From contig CAZKRY010000011.1 of NCBI GenBank assembly GCA_964555355.1, positions 1-64,000 on the forward strand: a stretch of 64,000 nucleotides of DNA. Direction: 5' to 3'. Below are positions 25,762 to 35,046 of the stretch, one piece after another (position 1 is the first letter of the stretch; every line of letters begins with the position of its first letter). Source of the stretch: CAIKBL01 sp964555355. Lineage in GTDB: Bacteria > Pseudomonadota > Gammaproteobacteria > Ga0077536. The notes under the pieces are model-generated. The model was not told where the DNA came from. It ran no database searches and saw only the letters and a program-made list of their open reading frames with translations. Both the position numbers and the translations under genes were made by a program.

Positions 25762-26832
25762 TTAGCCTCCCGCCAGCGCCTTCAACCGTTTCCGCATCGC
25801 TATCCCGGCGGCATCGGTCGGAATATGGGATTGCGCGAAAGGTGCGGCGATATCGATTGCCTCTAAACGCGTGATCGCTTCAATTGCAAACTGGTCCTCC
25901 GCGAAAGCCTTGTATTGCGCGTTAGTCATGAATTCATCGATGTCCGGACGTCCATGCGCAAAGTCTCGATGCCCGATGAACCAATAGTGCAGGGCATGTT
26001 TTGACTCAGGTGTAATGATCTGCGCAACCTTGATGTTCGCAATCGGTGGGGTTGGCCCATCTGGTAATTCTAGGTTTTTCAGAATGCCTGTATTCACATG
26101 CAGTCCCGGTGCCACATACTGCGAACCGGAGCTGCGCAGTACTTTCATGCCCTGCCATTTGAGCGGCACTGCATAGATATCCGGCAGTTCGCAGGTGACG
26201 TGTCGCCAGGCCTGAATATCCTCGCCATCGATCGACAACTCGACCGGCGCGCGTGCGTACTCCGGCGTGCCAAAGGTTTTCGCGTGCAAAAAAGACAGAT
26301 GCGATAAATCGAGCAAATTCTCGTGCATATGCACATAGCTGCCCTTGATATGGAGATAGCCTGTGTAGCGGCTCCACCCAGATGCACCGAGCCAAGCAGG
26401 CTGCGGTAACAACGATTCATCGGCCATCGTCGGTGCGCCGAACCACGCCCAAATGAGCGGTGGCCTTTCCACCACCGGAAACGCGCGCAAAACGAGGCTT
26501 GGTGGGATGTGTGATTGCATGGGGATCTCCACGCAGCGCCCGGTGTAGTCATAACGTAACCCGTGATAGCCGCAACGGAGTGTGTCGTCTTCCAGGGTCC
26601 CATTCACTAACGGAAACGAACGGTGGCAGCAACGGTTCTGCAGCACCACCGCCTGTCCGTCGCGTTTGCGAAACATGACGACGCTGGTTTCCATGACATC
26701 GCGCGCGATAAGTGTGCGCGACACCTCCTCGCTAGTCGCGACCACATACCATGCGTTACGGATGAGAGGGGTATTGGCGTCCGCAAGCAGCGGCGATGAT
26801 GGGCGTTGCGCTTCGGCTCGGCTGGTGTTCAT
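25762..26832 (-). CDS. VanA-like Rieske aromatic oxygenase
   Basis: 356 residues. The Rieske site is C68-C-H70-R ... C87-G-Y-H90-G-L. The mononuclear iron motif is LLDLSHLSFLH at about residues 166-176, with Asp-x2-His-x4-His spacing. Sequence style (NAWYVVATSEEVSR, TPLIRN) is that of vanillate O-demethylase oxygenase and related monooxygenases. The ATG at 26832 is chosen; the frame opens upstream to 27012 but the extension is not protein-like and would overlap the divergent peptidase gene. A VanB-type reductase is not adjacent. The substrate is unknown. Confidence 0.88.
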   Translation of the reverse strand: MNTSRAEAQRPSSPLLADANTPLIRNAWYVVATSEEVSRTLIARDVMETSVVMFRKRDGQAVVLQNRCCHRSFPLVNGTLEDDTLRCGYHGLRYDYTGRCVEIPMQSHIPPSLVLRAFPVVERPPLIWAWFGAPTMADESLLPQPAWLGASGWSRYTGYLHIKGSYVHMHENLLDLSHLSFLHAKTFGTPEYARAPVELSIDGEDIQAWRHVTCELPDIYAVPLKWQGMKVLRSSGSQYVAPGLHVNTGILKNLELPDGPTPPIANIKVAQIITPESKHALHYWFIGHRDFAHGRPDIDEFMTNAQYKAFAEDQFAIEAITRLEAIDIAAPFAQSHIPTDAAGIAMRKRLKALAGG

Positions 26833-26949
26833 GCGCGGTTCCCTAAAACGGCGACGAGTGACAAGCTTAACGCTGATCGCGTCATGCAGCCACGTGCCGA
26901 CAAACGCGGTATTCTTGGCGCCGTTATCGACGGAATCACATGACGCGGA

Positions 26950-27636
26950 ATGTGGGTAATCCTCGCGATCGTAATTCTTGGCGTGTTGTTTATGCCCGGC
27001 ATTTGGGTGCAACGCACATTAAAGCGCTATCAAGAACCCGCTGATCGGTATCAGGCCTCCGGTACCGGTGCCGATCTCGCGAAGCATCTGTTGGCCGGTT
27101 ACGCGATCACTGGCGTCAAAGTGGAAAGCACGAAGCTTGGTGACCACTATGATCCGGGCGCGCGGGCAGTGCGCCTAAGTGAGTCTAACTACAACGGATA
27201 TTCACTCACCGCAATCACGGTGGCGGCGCACGAGGTAGGGCATGCGCTACAACACGCGAGGCGCGAGCGCTGGTTCATGTGGCGCACTCATCTCGCGCGA
27301 ATTGCCATCTCCGCCGAGCGCGCCGCCGGCGTTATGTTGATTCTCGCCCCTATACTCGCGCTGGTGACCCGTGCCCCGCAGAGTGGTTTGCTATTGTTGA
27401 TACTCGCCGTCGGCTCGGCCGTGATCGGTACACTGGTCCATCTCGTTACGCTGCCGGTTGAGTTGGACGCGAGCTTCAACAAAGCATTACCGGTGCTTGC
27501 GAGCGGCAAGCACGTGTTTCCAAGCGACCTGCCGCATGCCCGTCGAATCCTACGCGCGGCGGCACTAACGTATGTTGCCGGATCGGCGGCGAGTTTGTTG
27601 AATCTCGCGCGTTGGCTGACGGTGCTGCGACGATGA
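26950..27636 (+). CDS. YugP-like membrane zinc metallopeptidase
   Basis: 228 residues. The zinc-binding active site is A-A-H94-E95-V-G-H98-A-L-Q. One hydrophobic segment at the N-terminus (about 1-20) and two or three in the middle (about 120-165) anchor it in the inner membrane. The order of segments and LSESNYNGYSLTAITVAAHEVGHA match the neutral zinc metallopeptidase family typified by Bacillus YugP. Substrates of the family are not well defined. It is divergent from the VanA-like gene with 117 bp between starts, and nothing nearby points to a target. Confidence 0.85.
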   Translation: MWVILAIVILGVLFMPGIWVQRTLKRYQEPADRYQASGTGADLAKHLLAGYAITGVKVESTKLGDHYDPGARAVRLSESNYNGYSLTAITVAAHEVGHALQHARRERWFMWRTHLARIAISAERAAGVMLILAPILALVTRAPQSGLLLLILAVGSAVIGTLVHLVTLPVELDASFNKALPVLASGKHVFPSDLPHARRILRAAALTYVAGSAASLLNLARWLTVLRR

Positions 27637-27794
27637 AATAGTTGCTTGCGACTGTGCTCGTCATCGGCGCTTGCGATACCCAAGTGCCGCTTGGAAGAAA
27701 ATTGCCAGGTCCACCGCTACTTACTGACCTAGATCAGTTTCTACCGCTGCTGTCTGCGCACACTTGAGCGCAAGTTACGATGAGGAGAATGGCG

Positions 27795-29339
27795 ATGAAT
27801 GTTTCAGTCATACCCAGGCCCACGGCACGTAAGGTCCAACATTTCGATGTGCTGATTGTGGGGGCCGGCATATCTGGCGTGGGCGGAGCGTATCACTTGG
27901 CCACACAGTGCCCCGACAAAAGCTTCGTGGTACTCGAAGCACTGGAAAGCTTCGGCGGCACCTGGCTCATGCACAAGTATCCCGGAATTAGGTCGGACAG
28001 CGACTTATACACTTTTGGTTACCGCTTCAAACCTTGGGTGGGCCCACCGATCGCGACCGCGGATGAAATTCGCAAATACATGGGGGAGGTCATCGCAGAA
28101 AGCGGCCTCGATAAGCACATTCTTTATCGGCACAAAATCATCTCCGCGAGTTTCGCGAGTCAAGACAACCTGTGGACGATTGAGGCGTTGCGCACGGACA
28201 CCAACGAGAAACTGGTATTCACGACAAACTTTTTATGGATGTGCCAGGGATATTACCGACACGCGGAAGGTTACACACCGCAATGGGAAGGTGTGGCGGA
28301 TTTCAAAGGCCAAATCGTACATCCGCAGACCTGGCCCGAAGACCTTGATTATAAGAATAAGAAAGTACTGGTCATTGGGTCCGGCGCGACCACCGCGACG
28401 GTGGTGCCCGCGATCGCCGGCGACTGCGCACATGTCACGGTACTGCAACGCTCCCCGACTTATTTCATTCCGGGGATCAACGAGAATGAAATGGCCAATA
28501 TGCTCCGCAAATTGGAAATCAAAGAGGAGTGGATTCACGAGATCGTCCGGCGCAAGATTTTGAGCGATCAACGCGAGTTCATTCGGCGCTGCGTCGAAGA
28601 TACGGAAAAGATCACCGAGGAGCTTATCAACGGCGTGCGCGCGTATTTGGGCGATGATTTTGATATCGCCACGCATTTCACGCCGAATTATCGGCCGTGG
28701 CGGCAACGCATCGCGTTTATTCCGGAAGGCGATATTTTCAAAGGGATCACGGCCGGCAAGGCGAGTATTGTGACCGATGAAATCGAACGGTTCACCGCAA
28801 AGGGTGTAATACTGAAATCGGGTAAGGAAATCGATGCCGATATCATCGTTACCGCCACCGGCTTTAATCTAAGTGTCATGGGCGACATCCCGTTCACAGT
28901 GGATGGCAAGCGCATCGATTTCGCCGATACCGTCAACTATCGCGGCATGATGTTTACCGGTGTGCCGAACTTATTGTGGGTGTTCGGATACTTCCGCGCG
29001 AGCTGGACTTTACGTGTCGATCTTTTGGGCGACTTTGTATGCCGACTGTTGAAGCATATGGACGCGCAAGGTGTCAGCAAAGTGACGGTACAAGTCCCAG
29101 CCGAAGATCGCGAGATGCCGCTTTTGTCGTGGATGGACCCGGAGAACTTTAATCCGGGGTATCTGATGCGTAGCATGCATCTTTTGCCCAAGCGCGGCGC
29201 CAAACCCGAATGGCAACACACGCAAGATTACTGGCGCGAAAAGGACGAAATCCCTGCAATCGATCTCAACGGGCCGGAATTTATTTACGAAAAAGCCCGC
29301 GGAACCATCGCGCCAAGAGCGGTCGAAGAGGCAGTTTAG
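27795..29339 (+). CDS. Flavin-containing Baeyer-Villiger-type monooxygenase
   Basis: 514 residues. The first Rossmann motif is VLIVGAGISGVGGAYHL near residue 18 (FAD). The second is VLVIGSGATTATVV near 190 (NADPH). Between them lies F-K-G-Q-I-V-H-P-Q-T-W, which fits the BVMO fingerprint FxGxxxHxxxW. It should insert an oxygen atom next to a ketone, or oxidise N or S centres, in the cytosol with NADPH and O2. The ATG at 27795 has GAGGAG 7 bp upstream. It is a single gene; a tiny frame follows and a convergent aldo/keto reductase lies beyond. Confidence 0.92.
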   Translation: MNVSVIPRPTARKVQHFDVLIVGAGISGVGGAYHLATQCPDKSFVVLEALESFGGTWLMHKYPGIRSDSDLYTFGYRFKPWVGPPIATADEIRKYMGEVIAESGLDKHILYRHKIISASFASQDNLWTIEALRTDTNEKLVFTTNFLWMCQGYYRHAEGYTPQWEGVADFKGQIVHPQTWPEDLDYKNKKVLVIGSGATTATVVPAIAGDCAHVTVLQRSPTYFIPGINENEMANMLRKLEIKEEWIHEIVRRKILSDQREFIRRCVEDTEKITEELINGVRAYLGDDFDIATHFTPNYRPWRQRIAFIPEGDIFKGITAGKASIVTDEIERFTAKGVILKSGKEIDADIIVTATGFNLSVMGDIPFTVDGKRIDFADTVNYRGMMFTGVPNLLWVFGYFRASWTLRVDLLGDFVCRLLKHMDAQGVSKVTVQVPAEDREMPLLSWMDPENFNPGYLMRSMHLLPKRGAKPEWQHTQDYWREKDEIPAIDLNGPEFIYEKARGTIAPRAVEEAV

Positions 29340-29341
29340 TG

Positions 29342-29533
29342 ATGAGTTGTTGGCCGATGCCACTTGCCGATGACACAGTCGCCAGAAAACGCCGTGCCCC
29401 GAAGCGCGGCGCTGCACAGTTGGCAATTTCAAACAAGGAGGATGGGCCAAAAAGCCCGAAGCAAGTGGCAAAGAAGATTCGAGCGACAAGCGCCACCCAT
29501 TCTCCATCACGGACGTCGCGCAACGCGGACTGA
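29342..29533 (+). CDS. Possible small lysine/arginine-rich protein
   Basis: A 63-residue frame beginning ATG two bases after the monooxygenase stop. It is very basic (ARKRRAPKRG, DGPKSPKQVAKKIRA) and has no recognised family. No separate Shine-Dalgarno is visible beyond the upstream coding sequence. It ends 6 bp before the convergent stop of the aldo/keto reductase. It could be translated by coupling or be a chance frame. Confidence 0.25.
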   Translation: MSCWPMPLADDTVARKRRAPKRGAAQLAISNKEDGPKSPKQVAKKIRATSATHSPSRTSRNAD

Positions 29534-29539
29534 GCAAAT

Positions 29540-30451
29540 CTATAACTCTTCCATCGCGGCAATCATGCGCTGACGCATTTTGGGCTCCGGTAATCTGCCG
29601 TGACCGGCCAGCAGATTATCGGCCATATGGCGAGGATCCCCGGTAGCGGGAATGACGCAGGTTACGGCTTGATGGGCCAGGATGAACTTTAAAAAAAATT
29701 GCCCCCAGCTTGCGCAATCAAATTCCGCAGCCCATTCCGGCAATGGCTTTCCTTTGACCAAGCGGAACAAATTGGCCTGCGCAAACGGACGATTCACGAT
29801 AACGGCGATCCCAAGTTCCAGTGCGAGCGGTAGCAGATTCTCTTCCGCGACGCGCTCGGCGATCGAAAAATTGAGCTGCACAAAATCGTACGCTTTAGTC
29901 TTGAGCAACCGCTCCAAATCGCCGTACGCGCCCTCATGATAGTGCGTGATCCCGAGATATCGCACCCGCCCTTGTGCCTTCCATTCTTGCAGCGTTTTGG
30001 TGTGAGTGCGCCAATCAACCAGATTGTGTATCTGCATGAGATCGACCGTTGCCACGCGCATTCGCCGGAATGACTCGTTCATTTGCTTGATGCCGGCTTC
30101 GCGGCCGCTGGTCCACACCTTGGTGGCATAGAACAGTTTATCGGCGAGTTGCGCATGATTGGCGACATCGCCAATCACGGACTCAGCGCGCCCGTACATC
30201 GGAGAGCTGTCAATCAGCGAGGCCCCGCCCGCGGTGAAGGTTCGCAAGACCTCGATGAGTGGGGCGTATTCGTTGGGAGACTGCACCACATCGAACGCGC
30301 GATAGGTCCCGAGTCCAATCACCGGTAACGCGACACCGGAGGACGGAATCGGGCGTTTCGATAACGATTGCGCGGCGGCCTTCGGTAGCTGAGTCATCGC
30401 AACTCCCAAACTTAAAATTGACCCTACAAAGTCGCGTCTTCGCATCCGCAA
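29540..30451 (-). CDS. Exported aldo/keto reductase with Tat signal
   Basis: 303 residues. A twin-arginine signal (R-R-R-D-F-V-G, then a hydrophobic stretch ending AKAAAQ-like) indicates folded export to the periplasm. The body is an aldo/keto reductase TIM barrel: GVALPVIGLGTYRAFD, LIDSSPMYGRAESVIG (Asp and Tyr of the tetrad), KLFYATKVW (Lys) and LMQIHNLVDWRTH (His). NAD(P)H supply in the periplasm is unclear, as for other Tat-exported members of this family. Start codons at 30451 and 30445 are both possible. It lies 34 bp downstream of the MFS gene on the same strand. Confidence 0.88.
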   Translation of the reverse strand: MRMRRRDFVGSILSLGVAMTQLPKAAAQSLSKRPIPSSGVALPVIGLGTYRAFDVVQSPNEYAPLIEVLRTFTAGGASLIDSSPMYGRAESVIGDVANHAQLADKLFYATKVWTSGREAGIKQMNESFRRMRVATVDLMQIHNLVDWRTHTKTLQEWKAQGRVRYLGITHYHEGAYGDLERLLKTKAYDFVQLNFSIAERVAEENLLPLALELGIAVIVNRPFAQANLFRLVKGKPLPEWAAEFDCASWGQFFLKFILAHQAVTCVIPATGDPRHMADNLLAGHGRLPEPKMRQRMIAAMEEL

Positions 30452-30485
30452 AGCTAGCGTGAAGGTTGACGAGTTAGCGTGACTA

Positions 30486-31754
30486 TCATCCGCGAGAAAA
30501 GTCCGGTCGGGAGTGGCGCGTCACCAGCCATCGGCCAAGCCAAGCCCACACGATTGCACCGAGTGCGCCGAGGATCGCGATGCCGTTCAATCCGAGACCA
30601 CGCAAGCCCTCGAATATCCACGCGCTGGCCGCGTCTCCGCTGCGATAAACCGCCGTGTCCATAAAATTCTTTGCCTTATATTTCTCCGCGCTCTTGAGGC
30701 CGTTGAACAGCGTTTCGCGCGCGGGCTTGGCGAGTGCAAACTCGCCGGCGCGGCGGGTCACACCGAACACTACCAGAACCCACAGCGCGGGCTCTAGCGC
30801 GAGGGCGAGAAAGCCAACGACCGAGAGAAGCGGAATGCACACCAAACCAATGGTGAGTCCACTCCACTTGATCAGCCGATTGAACAGAAAAACCTGCACC
30901 ACCAGAGTAAGCGAATTGGTCGCGAGATCCATTTTGGCGAAGAGCGCGGTACGCGCGGCGGGATCCGCGAGAGACGCCGCGACAATGTTCTGTTGCTGAA
31001 AATAAAGAAACGTTGAAAGCATGCTATAGAGCAGAACAAAGGCGCAAATCGCGAGTAAATTCCGTGATTTGAGCACCAAGGTCACTCCTTCCCATACGCC
31101 ACCACCGAGCAACCGCCGATCGGGTTTTGACTGCGGTGACTGCGCTTGGGCTCTTTGCGCGAGAAAAACTAGGCAGCCAATCGCGCCAATCAGAAACCCG
31201 CTCGACAGTAACAATAAGCGCGCGACTCCTAAGTGCTCCGCGAGCAGCGTTGCAAGCAACGGGCCCGCCAACGCGCCTGTACTGCCGCCCGCGGCGATTA
31301 TCCCGTTAACGCGCTTTGCTTGCGCGGTGGTGAAAAGATCAGCCATGAAACTCCAAAATACCGAGACGACGAATAGATTGAAAACACTGACCCACACGAA
31401 AAACATCTTCGCAACCATCGCCAATCCGATACCCTTAGCGAAGCAGAGATAAAAGACACCCAGGTTTAGCGCAAAAAAGCCGTAGACCAGCGGCAATAAC
31501 GTGCGCCGCGGTAAACGCGAGGAAAGCCAACCAAACACGGGTGTTGCGACCAACATCGCAACCAGCGTCGCGGTAAACAACCAAGGCAGATTACCTAAAC
31601 CGGCTTGGATCCCCATCTCATCGCGCACCGGCCGCAATAAGTAGTAACCGCATAGCAAACAAAAAAAGTACGTGAAGGCGCCGAAGACGAGCGGCCACTC
31701 GGCGTGTTCGACAAGCGCCAAGCGGGTCAAGAAAGGAGTCGCGCGGGAAGTCAT
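30486..31754 (-). CDS. MFS-type transporter resembling nucleotide (Npt) transporters
   Basis: 422 residues with about twelve hydrophobic segments. The N-terminal FFCLLCGYYLLRPVRDEMGIQ and the segment VFWSFMADLFTTAQAKRVNGIIAAGGSTGA are typical of the ATP:ADP-antiporter-like branch often labelled NTP/NDP exchange or Npt1/Npt2. In free-living bacteria such proteins are common and their substrates are mostly untested. No partner gene suggests a substrate. It shares a strand with the aldo/keto reductase 34 bp downstream and is divergent from the phosphotransferase gene. Confidence 0.75.
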   Translation of the reverse strand: MTSRATPFLTRLALVEHAEWPLVFGAFTYFFCLLCGYYLLRPVRDEMGIQAGLGNLPWLFTATLVAMLVATPVFGWLSSRLPRRTLLPLVYGFFALNLGVFYLCFAKGIGLAMVAKMFFVWVSVFNLFVVSVFWSFMADLFTTAQAKRVNGIIAAGGSTGALAGPLLATLLAEHLGVARLLLLSSGFLIGAIGCLVFLAQRAQAQSPQSKPDRRLLGGGVWEGVTLVLKSRNLLAICAFVLLYSMLSTFLYFQQQNIVAASLADPAARTALFAKMDLATNSLTLVVQVFLFNRLIKWSGLTIGLVCIPLLSVVGFLALALEPALWVLVVFGVTRRAGEFALAKPARETLFNGLKSAEKYKAKNFMDTAVYRSGDAASAWIFEGLRGLGLNGIAILGALGAIVWAWLGRWLVTRHSRPDFSRG

Positions 31755-31882
31755 AAGGCCTATTAAGTCGATTCTGGCGGGCGGTCAACCATCAGCGCGG
31801 CGTGACCGGTGCCGTGGCAATGGCGTGAGTGTCACTGTTAGCATTCCAAGTCGCAGCGAGCCAATTCATTATCAACCATCCC

Positions 31883-32899
31883 ATGCAAATCCAAGAACTA
31901 AGACCCTACCTTACAAAACTTGTCCACACGCATTACGGCACCAGGAGTGAAGTCAGACATCTGAGCGGGTTTGCCGGTAGTCATGGCGGTCTTACTTATG
32001 GGTTCGAAGTGTGGCAAGACGATCGTTGTATCGATTCCTTGGTGATTCGATTGTCGCCGGTTGGTGTGCGCCGAAGCGGTAACACGGATGTGCTACGCCA
32101 AGTCCCACTATTGCAGACGCTGCAAACGCATGGCTTTCTCGTGCCGAAGATCCGCTTCTACGGCGCCGATGACGATGTACTGCCAACGGCGTATGTGGTG
32201 TTTGAACGTCGCCCGGGCCGCGCCTTCATTGTATGGGAGCCGGATGGGAGCTTCGCGCGGAGTCCAGAGCGGATTGCCAACATTTGGTATCAAGCAGTCG
32301 CGCAAATTGCGCAAGTTCATCGGTTTGACTGGCAGCGGTATCTAGTTGACTGGGAAAATCCGCAACCCATCGAAGCGGAAGTGCCGCGCTGGGATCCGAT
32401 CTTGGCGAAGGCGGCGGAGTCGCATTGGCGCGATCTCGGCGAAGAAGTTCGCGCGCTCCTACTACGCGATGGCCCGCCGCCATCGCCACTAGGACTGATG
32501 CATGGTGACTGCCAGCCCGGAAACATTTTGTTCGATCCGCAAGGTAATGTGACAGCGCTGCTCGATTGGGAACTCTCGGGCATCGGCGCGCAGTATTACG
32601 ATCTAGGCTGGCAAATTATGATCGGTGATCGCGAAAGTTGGCATCCCGCGTGGTGTCCGGTGAACTCGCTGCAACCGGCGGACATTATCGCGCGCTATCA
32701 AGCGTTAACCGGTCGCGATTGCGCGGGGCTCGAGTGGTATCGCGCGCTTGCCGGTTATCGCATGGCGGTAGTAACGGGACTTTACGTTGGCCTGCATCGC
32801 GAAGGACGCAGGCCGGATGCCGCGTGGGAGAAGTTTGCACTAGCGGTACCGGCGCTTTACGGGCGCGCCAAGGCGCTTTTGCAAGGTGGTGGAAGATAA
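31883..32899 (+). CDS. Aminoglycoside phosphotransferase-fold protein (APH/ACAD10-like)
   Basis: 338 residues. The kinase-like catalytic loop is L-M-H-G-D-C-Q-P-G-N-I-L-F-D, and the metal-binding Asp is in ALLDWELSGIG. This pair defines the APH/choline kinase-like fold. The sequence style (LSGFAGSHGGLTYGFEV) matches the acyl-CoA-metabolism-associated phosphotransferases (ACAD10/11 N-domain-like) more than antibiotic resistance enzymes. It probably phosphorylates a hydroxylated acyl or small substrate. The ATG at 31883 is preferred over one at 31829. A hairpin with a T tract follows 100 bp downstream. Confidence 0.8.
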   Translation: MQIQELRPYLTKLVHTHYGTRSEVRHLSGFAGSHGGLTYGFEVWQDDRCIDSLVIRLSPVGVRRSGNTDVLRQVPLLQTLQTHGFLVPKIRFYGADDDVLPTAYVVFERRPGRAFIVWEPDGSFARSPERIANIWYQAVAQIAQVHRFDWQRYLVDWENPQPIEAEVPRWDPILAKAAESHWRDLGEEVRALLLRDGPPPSPLGLMHGDCQPGNILFDPQGNVTALLDWELSGIGAQYYDLGWQIMIGDRESWHPAWCPVNSLQPADIIARYQALTGRDCAGLEWYRALAGYRMAVVTGLYVGLHREGRRPDAAWEKFALAVPALYGRAKALLQGGGR

Positions 32900-32947
32900 A
32901 ACGTATTTCCGCCCTCTCCAGCGCGCGTAGATAGGCTGCCCCTCACC

Positions 32948-32983
32948 CGGCGCTACGCGCCGACCTCTCCCGCTGGGAGAGGT
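32948..32983. repeat. Paired palindromes of the CTCTCCC repeat family
   Basis: CGGCGC-TAC-GCGCCG (32948-32962) next to ACCTCTCCC-GCT-GGGAGAGGT (32963-32983). Palindromes of this kind are common dispersed intergenic repeats in proteobacteria. A related copy lies at 33051-33072. Confidence 0.7.
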
Positions 32984-32998
32984 TTATCTTTCTGCGAG

Positions 32999-33020
32999 CG
33001 AGGAGTCCTCGTTTTTCTTT
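32999..33020 (+). terminator. Intrinsic terminator
   Basis: CGAGG (32999-33003), loop AGT, CCTCG (33007-33011), then TTTTTCTTT. This is a classic stem plus T tract on the plus strand, suited to end the phosphotransferase transcript. Confidence 0.6.
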
Positions 33021-33050
33021 ACGCCGTTTGAGCAGATCACGCATTTTCTC

Positions 33051-33072
33051 CCTCTCCCGCTTGCGGGAGAGG
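33051..33072. repeat. CCTCTCCCGC palindrome
   Basis: CCTCTCCCGC (33051-33060), TT, GCGGGAGAGG (33063-33072): a perfect 10-bp stem. It shares CTCTCCCGC...GCGGGAGAG with the first tandem unit at 17327. It lies just past the stop of the minus-strand gene at 33086. Confidence 0.75.
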
Positions 33073-33085
33073 ATAGGGGTGAGGG

Positions 33086-34798
33086 CTAAGCCCGCCCGTG
33101 TCGTAATAACTTGCCGGGCGTCGCGCCGGTGCATTCGCCGTCTTTGAAGGTCACATCGCCATTCACCATGATATAGCGATAGCCGATCGCCTTTTGCACA
33201 CGCCGCCACTCGCCGCCCGGGAAGTCATGCGAGATTTCGGCCGGCGTCGATTGCAACTTATCGAAGTCATACACCACGATGTCCGCCGGACGGCCTTCGG
33301 CCAGGGTCCCGCGATCTTGAAAGCCCGCCATTTTGGCCGGCAATGCCGACAGCCGGTAATGCGCTTCTTCCAAGCTCAAGACATTCTTGGCCCGCACAAA
33401 GTCCGCGATGAATTCCGTGGTGTAGCGGCCAAGCGTGACAAACTTGGTATGCGCGCCGCCATCCGAGACGCCCGGCACGGTGTATTCGCTTTGGAAGATT
33501 TCACGATTGAGTTCTTCGTCATCGTTGAAGATGGGCGTGAAAATCGTAGTCTGCAAGCGCTCGTCGATGACAAGATCGAGCATCGCGTCGATTGGATGCC
33601 GCCCCTGCGCTTCGCCAAGCTGCTGCAAGGTCATGCCTTCCCATTGTTTGTTTTCAGGCTTGACGCATTCCTTGACGATGAACTTGCGGATTGGTCCAGT
33701 CGCGATTGGCATACGGCCGTGATCGTAATCATGGCGCAACGACGCTCGGCGCGCCGGGTCTTGCATCTTCTGTATGCGTTCTTCAACGGTGCCAAGCGTG
33801 ACTTCACGCCAATCGTCTTGGCCGTCGAGCAAGTTAAAGTCTTCGAAGGTGTACGTGAGGTCGTTACCTACGCTTACCGCCTGTAAATAAATCTTGCGGC
33901 CCTTGGCCTGTGCTTTGGTTGCCCAGTCGATCAAACGTCGGCTTTGCCCCGGGTGGTAATTGTTGGCCGAGACGACGTTAAACAGCACCGGAACGCCGGA
34001 GACTTCCGCGAGTTGCTCGACGAAGATGAGGTCTTCGCGAATGTCATCCTGTGCTTGCGTGATTTGAATATGGCCTTCGCCACGCTTGCGTAATACTTCG
34101 GCAAACGCGAAGCAGGTCGCGTTGCTCATCACATCCGTCACCATCGGGGTGCCGTCGTAATCGCGCTGGATCGAAGTGAATCCATCGCCCAAATGCTGTA
34201 CGGACCAACCGCACGCGCCGGCATCCATGCCGACTTCGATCAAGCGACACATCTCGGCGAGTTCGTTCGGCGTCGGTTCACGTGTTTTGGCTTCTTCCAA
34301 GCCCATGACCCAAATCATCAGCGGGCCGATTGGCACGTAGGAAATGACGTTGACGCCTTTGGGGATACGCGAGAGCGTATCGAGCCATTCCGGAAAGGTT
34401 ACCCAATCCCACAGCATGCCGCGTTTCATCGCTTCGTACGGGATCGCTTCAACGCGTGACATGCTTAACATCATCCGATCGCGATTGGCCGGCGTAACCG
34501 GCGCGAATCCAAAGCCGCAATTGCCGAGCACCAGCGAGGTCACACCATGCCAGCCGGATAATGTGCAGTACGGGTCCCATTGGATCTGCGCGTCGTAATG
34601 CGTGTGTAAATCGATAAAACCGGGCGCGACGATGAGGCCGCTGGCATCGATGATCTGCTTGGCGTCCGCGGTGTTTAAGCCTTTGCGTCCAATCGCTACG
34701 ACCTTGCCGTCGCGGATGCCGATGTCACCCTGATAGCGCGGCGCGCGTGTGCCGTCGACGATGGTGCCGTTTTTGATTACGGTATCGAATGTAGTCAT
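33086..34798 (-). CDS. N-acyl-D-amino-acid deacylase family amidohydrolase
   Basis: 570 residues of the D-aminoacylase-like amidohydrolase group. The motifs are GLIVAPGFIDLHTHYDAQ (metal His-x-His) and VLGNCGFGFAPV, where the Cys is the zinc ligand typical of D-aminoacylases. SDGGAHTKF near residue 440 supplies the catalytic Asp. The N-terminal MTTFDTVIKNGTIVDGT and the C-terminal ADIVVYD segment form the small beta domain. Relatives hydrolyse N-acyl-D-amino acids, but many catabolic clusters carry members of unknown substrate. Cytosolic, single gene, divergent from the enoyl-CoA hydratase. Confidence 0.88.
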   Translation of the reverse strand: MTTFDTVIKNGTIVDGTRAPRYQGDIGIRDGKVVAIGRKGLNTADAKQIIDASGLIVAPGFIDLHTHYDAQIQWDPYCTLSGWHGVTSLVLGNCGFGFAPVTPANRDRMMLSMSRVEAIPYEAMKRGMLWDWVTFPEWLDTLSRIPKGVNVISYVPIGPLMIWVMGLEEAKTREPTPNELAEMCRLIEVGMDAGACGWSVQHLGDGFTSIQRDYDGTPMVTDVMSNATCFAFAEVLRKRGEGHIQITQAQDDIREDLIFVEQLAEVSGVPVLFNVVSANNYHPGQSRRLIDWATKAQAKGRKIYLQAVSVGNDLTYTFEDFNLLDGQDDWREVTLGTVEERIQKMQDPARRASLRHDYDHGRMPIATGPIRKFIVKECVKPENKQWEGMTLQQLGEAQGRHPIDAMLDLVIDERLQTTIFTPIFNDDEELNREIFQSEYTVPGVSDGGAHTKFVTLGRYTTEFIADFVRAKNVLSLEEAHYRLSALPAKMAGFQDRGTLAEGRPADIVVYDFDKLQSTPAEISHDFPGGEWRRVQKAIGYRYIMVNGDVTFKDGECTGATPGKLLRHGRA

Positions 34799-35046
34799 GG
34801 GCGCAGTCCTTAAAGATTGGGTGGGTACTTGGCCGGTGTGCAGCTGACACCTGCTCAGCTGCCCAACAACCGTAGCCTACAAAGCCGCGCCCGTAAATCG
34901 GAAGGATGGAAGCGCCGCCGTGCTAACTCGGCATTGGCCACCTATTTTGATTTGGCAATGCGCCTAACCCGCGCCATTAACCGTATGCTGCAAAGCAGCG
35001 AACAACACCGTACCTGGGTCAACCCCTGCAACGCGAAAGAAATCCG

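Noticed and set aside
26833..27012. N-terminal extension of the VanA-like oxygenase
   Set aside because: The extra residues are not family-like and would overlap the start of the divergent peptidase gene. The ATG at 26832 fits the family.
32943..33209. Open frame on the minus strand across the palindromic repeats
   Set aside because: The frame runs through the REP-like palindromes and the end of the deacylase gene, so it is a product of the repeats and not a gene.
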